From Agapetus fuscipes (Eukaryota > Arthropoda > Insecta > Trichoptera > Glossosomatidae), in the NCBI GenBank assembly GCA_951799405.1, contig OX637350.1, positions 4,387,852 to 4,451,851 of the forward strand: a stretch of DNA of 64,000 bases. Direction: 5' to 3'. The translations under genes were made by a program, and so were the position numbers. Below are positions 61,801 through 64,000 of the stretch, one piece after another. Numbering within the stretch: position 1 is the stretch's first letter; each line of letters begins with the position of its first letter. The notes below the pieces were generated by a model. That model was not told where the DNA came from and made no database searches. It saw only the letters and a program-made list of their open reading frames with translations.

Positions 61801-63629
61801 GATATTATTATCATGTGTACTCCAACCACAATCTGTAATAATATTGTGTTCATTTATAATGACAAAAGAGCTTAACCGACTATGTTCATACAAGCTTACA
61901 GCGATCAAGCTTTTTTCATACGTTAAACAAAGACAGGGAAACATTTCTCGATAACAGTGTTGCGTAACAGAGTTAACTTCATCAATGCCTAATAATAATA
62001 ACCTACTGCCACACACAGATGGCAGCAGCACGACTTTTGATGGGGGGAAATTTAAAAAGACGAATGACTTTAAATGTCTGTAATCTACTCAAAAATATTC
62101 ATTATTTGCATTTCTGAGGGTACGCATGCTTAGCTTTTTAGCTTGTATGATAGTCACGCCACTGCTTGCATTCCATGCCGAGAGCAAGGGTTAGATCTCA
62201 AAGGTTTACTCAGCCTTCACAATAAAATGAGAACCAGCCCTCCCGGGAGCGGGGAAACCTCCACTTCAACTGAAAGTGGTTGGTGTGAGGCCGGCCCCCT
62301 TACCTGTAAAAATAAATATGTCCCGAAGCGCCACATGCGACCCCTTCGGAGATAAAAGCAGGCAAGAAGTTACACTATATGTGTAGCTTAGTTGCGTTTA
62401 GTTGCGTTTGTCCAAATTATCATCAATAAGATTGTACTCGTTTTAATGAATTTGTACAATCGGAATCTATAATCTCAGTGGCAAAGATAAACGCCAACTC
62501 CTTATCCGCTCGACCATAGCATCGACAAATTATTTCAACATTATAAAAGGTTCTGATAAATCTATTTTTGCCTTTTTCATTTCGCCACCTTAAAGGTTAA
62601 AATTTAATAAGTAGGTACTGATTCACTGATTTGAGAAATCGTGGATAAAACATTTTATAACAATATGTAACTTCTCATAGTACATGAACTGATATTATAA
62701 GAAAGTGCTCATGAAGAACTTATAAACTACAGGATGTTCACACTTTCGCAGTGTTTTATTTTGTAGAAATAGGAAAAAATTATGGATTTATCTGAGAAAC
62801 CCATGTTAGCTTCATACGTCACTTAATCAGTATTGACCTTTAAGACTCATATTCAATGTATGCCCTCAAGCAGACAGGTCCGCAGTCCAGTGGTAGCAAC
62901 TTCTGAATCGAAAAAGAAGGTTGAGGATTCGAATCCCGACGGAGCACAAAAAATATACCATTTATATTTACAAATTTGCTCTTCGCTGGGTTGAAAAATG
63001 CATAAACCTTTACCAATTACTTACCAGTCATCAAAAGGCCCATCCAGCCTTACAGCAACTGGGTCTTGCTTGAGTATTGGCGCTTTGTAGCGACGACCAA
63101 GCTCGTAAACACCTCTGCGGCACTACAACAAGGGTCATAGACCCCTACGGCCTACAGTCTCCGTAATCTAGGGAGTCTCCCGCACAGGATTTCTTAAAAA
63201 AAAAAAACTTGTAAGTTGGCGCTTAGACATGCTCCTTCACTACAGGATTTTCACACTTTCGTAGTGCTGTATCTCGTAGAAATAGGAAAAAAATGTGCAT
63301 TTATCTTAGAAACCCATGTTAGCTTAATGTGTTACTTATTTAGTTTTGACTTTAAGGTATCGATTTGTTGTATTTTTTAGATTGGATGTAAAGAAAAGGA
63401 CTCCTACAACATATTTCAAAGGCCCATTGAAGCCCGACCGCCGAAGCAGACCTGCTATAACCACAACCGAGCATGCGCCTTCTCGCAAATGACCTTCTGG
63501 TGGATGAACCTTTTGTTGTGGAGGGGCTATCAGGACCCTATAGAGCTGGAGGACTTGGGTTCACTTCCCATCGAAGAAAATGCGGCTACGCAGTTCCACA
63601 AATTCAACGAAATTTATAAAAAAGAGCAG
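46718..63629 (+). CDS. Sur: Sulfonylurea-receptor-like ABC transporter (ABCC family), 5' part
   Basis: Three exons (46718-46896, 59161-59563, 63381-63629) join in phase to 277 codons and continue past the window. The product is the N-terminus of an ABCC protein of the SUR (ABCC8/9) type: TMD0 with about five hydrophobic segments (roughly 33-53, 74-98, 104-127, 137-158, 166-190), then the L0 linker and lasso region leading to FSQMTFWWMNLLLWRGYQDP, which corresponds to the F--L---TYWWMN-----A---PI block of SUR1. The N-terminus FCGG...NIS...C resembles SUR1, where, as I recall, Cys6-Cys26 form a disulfide and Asn10 is glycosylated; here Cys9, Cys29 and the sequon at Asn16 occupy similar places. 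In vertebrates SUR regulates Kir6 channels; in insects the role is less clear. ATP-binding domains lie outside the window. Confidence 0.85.
47036..47251 (+). mobile_element. LINE RT tail fragment
   Basis: Open frame with YTSFLFNISTNLWNFLQYDF, then HPSSSYFSDMNS, resembling the --R-SRLWN-LP--VFP-SY-----FK block ending LINE ORF2. Intact for 72 codons but with no upstream RT. In transporter intron 1, same strand. Confidence 0.45.
47455..48172 (-). repeat. R1 retroposon split by a LINE
   Basis: The R1 3' part (GTTCGCGCTTACAAATGCTG, GATATTGGCAAAGTGAAACA) is at 47455-47580 and the 5' part (GGGTGGTAAGCCTCATACCA, CTACAAGTCAAGGAA) at 48135-48172; the L2/CR1-like LINE fills the gap. Confidence 0.75.
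47590..48125 (-). mobile_element. 5'-truncated L2/CR1-like LINE with its 3' end
   Basis: A 134-codon minus frame (48093-47689) reads MLNSAARLIFGIPKFAHITP, LKTLHWLRFPERVVYRVCVM, APPYLTD, NFGDRAFRVAGPVEWNRLPP and ends LKTHLFRKSYP: the RT C-terminal domain of L2/CR1-clade LINEs. The 3' UTR contains CCCTTGAGGTGTGACACACA and AAAATGGCGCTCTC, then an (ATT)n tail (47585-47606). This 3' end is shared with SINE-A. Confidence 0.88.
48284..49137. mobile_element. Large foldback element, 854 bp, TA target
   Basis: Outer ends ACCCCCGTATTCACGATCAA and its inverse, flanked by TA (48282-48283, 49138-49139). Inner arms of about 310 bp (from ~48387 and back to ~49045) are nearly perfect inverted repeats with a ~35-bp spacer around 48705-48740. 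No open frame of note. The arms should form a very long hairpin as single-stranded DNA or RNA. Confidence 0.9.
49220..49705 (-). repeat. R1 retroposon split by a TA-MITE
   Basis: ATAATCTAAGTTGCAAGC (49230-49250) and TATATTCCTTTAAAGTTTTC (49502 on) are consecutive in intact R1. CATTCAGCATTTG subfamily. Ends CAGCCTCATACCAACT. Confidence 0.8.
49253..49501. mobile_element. TA-target MITE, 249 bp, second copy
   Basis: Termini TCGCACGTTTAATAATAAAG and the exact complement; TA at 49251-49252 and 49502-49503. The interior (GGTAGAATGCGACAGCCGTT) is the reverse of 34078-34325. Better preserved than the first copy. Confidence 0.88.
49742..49965 (+). repeat. R1 retroposon
   Basis: GGTATGAGGCTGACCACCTA to AATACATTTAATATAAATAT; the first ~15 bp and the tail are degraded. 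Confidence 0.75.
50394..50819 (-). mobile_element. Composite SINE-A, second copy with 5S rRNA head
   Basis: Same order as 29803-30226: 5S-like module at 50819-50703 (CACCGAAGTTAAGCAACATT, GGGCGCGGATGCGACTTGG, CACCGCGTGTTGTTGGC), tRNA-like head 50696-50620, body, tail GAGGTGTGATACACACAAAA, and (TAA)n end. Closer to canonical eukaryotic 5S than the first copy. Lies in transporter intron 1, antisense. Confidence 0.9.
50840..51065 (-). mobile_element. SINE-C, fullest copy
   Basis: Minus strand: TTATGGCTGAGGGAGTCGAG (A box region), TTGCTTCGAATCTTGCG (B box), GCCCACTTGACCATAACTTC, then the AT-rich end. It adjoins the 5S head of the composite SINE. Confidence 0.65.
51375..51515 (-). repeat. R1 retroposon, internal fragment
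   Basis: TCATAAGCAGGTACGTATAA, CACATTCCGCATGAGG and CCTGAAACAGGGGTGAC; both ends missing. Confidence 0.75.
51560..51720 (-). mobile_element. Possible LTR fragment, second copy
   Basis: On the minus strand TATATAAAGGGGCTGCAATG (TATA-like), ATTGAGCCGTGAAGTCGAAA and AAATAATTGCAGTTTACCAG correspond to 40470-40640. AATAAA-like signals sit near the end, as in an LTR. Confidence 0.35.
52584..52815 (+). repeat. R1 retroposon, CATTCAGCATTTG subfamily
   Basis: CCTTGACTTATAGGTTGGTA to TGCAACTTAGATTATATC, with an internal deletion after GGCAAAAGTTG. Confidence 0.8.
52890..52990 (-). mobile_element. tRNA-like SINE head, unassigned
   Basis: Minus strand TAGTTGTTCAGTGGTTAACG (A box) and TTGATTCAAATCCCCATCGG (B box). 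It does not match SINE-A, B or C outside the boxes. Confidence 0.45.
53190..53262 (+). mobile_element. LINE-related fragment (CATCATCATC...GCCAGCGCTGTC)
   Basis: CATCATCATCCGCACAGCAA, TGACCTCCTTCATCAACCGC and TGCCAGCGCTGTC; second copy of the 25834-25920 block. Confidence 0.5.
53270..53860 (-). mobile_element. Penelope-like element, GIY-YIG end
   Basis: The minus frame 53801-53349 (150 codons) contains KSGIYKIDSKNCDSVYIGQT and GRSLKDRYKEHKNG, the GIY-YIG endonuclease with its Cys-X-Cys-like region, preceded by YLEDKVAGQSHGGLFFKDC. Downstream on the same strand (53305-53270) is CTGAAGATGGAGAATGATCT followed by CCGAAAACG, the terminal hairpin motif. The RT domain is missing, so the element is 5'-truncated. 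The frame is uninterrupted, suggesting a fairly recent insertion. In transporter intron 1, antisense. Confidence 0.88.
53878..54465 (+). mobile_element. LINE ORF2 tail (MRWFGHVER-type) split by R1
   Basis: The first part reads NNVMRWFGHVERIDDERLRK, CTYKQRKCGRERGKES, IGEIVKEWYIQNEY. After the R1 insert the LINE resumes at AAAAAAAGGAAATGTATG through CTGCAGAGGCTCTGG to a GTTACAGTTACAGTTAC tail. Confidence 0.8.
54061..54329 (+). repeat. R1 retroposon with GAATAT target duplication
   Basis: GAATAT flanks both ends (54055-54060, 54330-54335) inside the LINE tail. 5' end TGACTTATACTTATACTTCC, 3' end CTTAGATTAGATTAGATTAG. It fixes the R1 boundaries and points to target-primed retroposition. Confidence 0.88.
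54530..54622. mobile_element. Palindromic MITE relative
   Basis: CCCCTCCATTGCGTAAATAG, AAAATGTATGGGAGATACAA and TTTTCATACATTTTT match the 2492-2592 family; the right terminus is lost. Confidence 0.45.
55092..55338 (+). repeat. R1 retroposon
   Basis: GTTCCTTGACTTATAGGTTG to AACTTAGATTAGATTAGATA. ATATAC occurs near both ends (55087-55092, 55334-55340), a possible target duplication. Confidence 0.8.
55845..56165 (+). mobile_element. CAGGCCC-end fragment plus LINE RT tail
   Basis: CCAGGCCCGAATTAAGACCA and CTGGGGGCCCTGGTGCGG match the end of the 35751 element. It is followed by a LINE tail frame reading NDLPCSLLLSQFNPVLFKTN then PHDRSNNSSNTFAAPFQGDI, as at 35250-35470. The same two modules in the same order suggest they belong to one LINE family. 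Confidence 0.6.
56974..58626. mobile_element. TIR transposon, 1653 bp, TTA target
   Basis: Termini GGCTAGTTCGCACGAGGCCA and (complement) GGCTGGTTCGGACAAGGCGA continue as inverted repeats through GAGTAATTTAGT; TTA at 56971-56973 and 58627-58629. Sub-terminal inverted copies of GGCTGCAGTTTGAAAA and ATGGCGG lie at 57100-57170 and 58290-58345. A 3-bp TTA target fits PIF/Harbinger. The interior open frame 57508-57822 contains FSEADREKLVQSCYIRLSRL, which I do not recognise. Confidence 0.75.
58782..59030 (-). repeat. R1 retroposon, full length
   Basis: ATAATCTAAGTTGCAAAGAT to CCTATAAGTCAAGGAA; ends 131 bp before transporter exon 2. Confidence 0.85.
59161..59563 (+). CDS. Sur: SUR-like transporter exon 2 (residues 60-194)
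   Basis: Acceptor TTCTTTCAG; encodes HYWRAFLVTCLLASQTLEVG, then SMAAVLCGLLLHSS, ISFWLLMSIWRTLKVAHL and DCLLLATLTATDVLTAYIE, giving TMD0 helices 2-5. Donor GTACAT, phase 0. GC-rich against AT-rich introns. Confidence 0.88.
59580..59665 (+). mobile_element. LINE 3'-terminal fragment
   Basis: GACTCTGGATGAAATGAAAG, GATGTAAGCACAAAAATAAA and TAATGTTGGCGGCC; starts ~17 bp after the exon 2 donor. Confidence 0.6.
59712..59910 (-). repeat. R1 retroposon, 3'-truncated
   Basis: ACACAAGCAGACACGTATGA to TATAATTCAAGGAA; the TTAGA tail end is missing, and the copy abuts the LINE fragment. Confidence 0.8.
60342..60620 (-). mobile_element. Harbinger-like MITE, 279 bp, CTA target, long G runs
   Basis: Inverted copy of 19093-19377: ends GGGGCTGTCCATATATTACG and (complement) GGGGCCGTCCATAAATTAC, CTA on both sides (60339-60341, 60621-60623). 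Contains G runs of 18 (60381-60398), 14 (60546-60559) and 12 (60591-60602). Confidence 0.85.
60680..60795 (+). repeat. R1 retroposon, middle fragment
   Basis: GGCTTATGTTCATTTGAGAT to TCTGTGGGAATGCGTTTAAT; both ends missing. Confidence 0.75.
61143..61374 (+). mobile_element. SINE-A head and body fused to a SINE-B head
   Basis: GTCCGGTCCGTAGCTCAGTG (A box), GGGTTCGATTCCAGGCGGAG (B box), body to CGACGACGATCAAGCTCGTA. The tail is missing and SINE-B begins within 5 bp. Confidence 0.85.
61379..62412 (+). mobile_element. SINE-B split by a hAT element
   Basis: Head GGTCGATAGCTCAATTGGTA then AATGCTTGCATT; after the 752-bp insert CTTGCATTCCATGCCGAGAG resumes. The B box region is mutated (GGGTTAGATCTC) and part of the body is deleted. 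Tail reaches TGTGTAGCTTAGTTGCGTTT. Confidence 0.85.
61413..62164. mobile_element. Non-autonomous hAT element, 752 bp, 8-bp target duplication
   Basis: Termini CAGTGGCGTG and CACGCCACTG are perfect inverted repeats; CTTGCATT flanks both ends exactly (61405-61412, 62165-62172). Subterminal ACGCATGC/GCATGCGTA words are also inverted. CAG-start ends and an 8-bp target are diagnostic of hAT. No transposase recognised inside. Confidence 0.92.
62875..63105 (+). mobile_element. SINE-A head and body
   Basis: CAGGTCCGCAGTCCAGTGGT (A box), GGATTCGAATCCCGACGG (B box), body to GCGACGACCAAGCTCGTAAA. The tail is replaced by the LINE-like fragment at 63105-63200 (CTGCGGCACTACAACAAGGG, CTCCCGCACAGGATTTCTT), which matches 56080-56150. 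Confidence 0.85.
63381..63629 (+). CDS. Sur: SUR-like transporter exon 3 (residues 195-277)
   Basis: Acceptor TATTTTTTAG; encodes IGCKEKDSYNIFQRPIEARP, the L0 linker, then CAFSQMTFWWMNLLLWRGYQ and IELEDLGSLPIEENAATQFH. The WWMN and PI-L-DLG-LP motifs are ABCC hallmarks before TMD1. Donor GTAAAA, phase 0. Confidence 0.9.
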
Positions 63630-63664
63630 GTAAAAATTTATACTAGACTTATACTATTATACTA

Positions 63665-64000
63665 TTAGGTCTTAACATATGAAATTGGCGTTTTGTATAG
63701 GAGGAACAAAAAGTCATTTTTTTTTAATATAATATATTTATTTAATCAAAATATGTACCATAGCTATCTATGCACTTTTGCCATCTCATAGGTAGTTAAT
63801 TGATCCTTTTACGAAAATAACCATTCGGATGGCAATCAAACAACTATAAAGGCAGTTTGGACTGCCCCATCGGAGTTGATTTTTTCCCCTTGCAAGAAGT
63901 TATCCAAATTTCGAAAAAAATTGTAATCTGTTGGAACAAGGTCCGGAGAGTACAGTAGATGTCTTAAACATTCCAATTAAAGCTCCATTATCTGGTAGCC
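63665..64000 (-). pseudogene. mariner transposase C-terminal fragment (cut by window end)
   Basis: The minus frame from the window edge reads LECLRHLLYSPDLVPTDYNF, then FRNLDNFLQGEKINSDGAVQ and TAFIVV before a stop; further remnants EWLFS and TYEMAKVH follow. YSPDL-P-D is the signature around the third catalytic Asp of mariner D,D(34)D transposases. TTAGGTCTTAACATATGAAA at 63665 looks like the element's terminal repeat next to a TA. Stops show it is inactive. It sits antisense in transporter intron 3. Confidence 0.88.

Overview
This is animal nuclear DNA, most likely from an insect and plausibly a lepidopteran. It is AT-rich, carries two spliced genes with GT-AG introns, and is packed with LINE, SINE, Penelope, hAT, Harbinger-like and mariner remnants. 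The lepidopteran guess rests on recurrent TAGGTACCTAC-type intronic words and on a LINE tail encoding MRWFGHVER, which I associate with moth and butterfly genomes. It is inference; no marker gene fixes the order.

Two host genes lie on the + strand. The first (16749-27541, 11 coding exons) is a complete peroxisomal acyl-CoA oxidase of the ACOX3/ACOX1 family. All splice phases close to a 704-residue protein ending in the PTS1 signal SKL. The second (46718 to beyond the window end) is the 5' part of a sulfonylurea-receptor-like ABCC transporter. Three exons encode the N-terminal TMD0 and the linker into the first ABC transmembrane domain; a ~12.3-kb first intron separates exons 1 and 2. The genes are about 19 kb apart and nothing suggests joint function.

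Regions: 1-16.7 kb holds no gene I recognise, many TE fragments, a 24-unit 23-bp minisatellite (4969-5519) and a 200-bp assembly gap (15433-15632). 16.7-27.5 kb is the oxidase gene, whose introns hold a hAT relic with transposase fragments, a Harbinger-like MITE and several retroposons. 27.5-46.7 kb is intergenic and repeat-dense. 46.7-64 kb is the transporter gene with its TE-filled introns, ending in a broken mariner transposase cut by the window edge.

The striking part is the repeat ecology. One tRNA-derived SINE family (called SINE-A here) has two copies with an essentially full-length 5S rRNA-like head upstream of the tRNA-like head, making a 5S-tRNA composite SINE. Its 3' tail is shared with an L2/CR1-like LINE in the same window. 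A second tRNA-derived family (SINE-B) and a third (SINE-C) are present. An unclassified ~260-bp retroposon (called R1 here), with a pentanucleotide TTAGA tail, occurs about 30 times. Many insertions are nested and several have readable target-site duplications, so relative ages can be ordered. I found no CRISPR, operon or other prokaryote-like system, and no convincing intact RNA gene.
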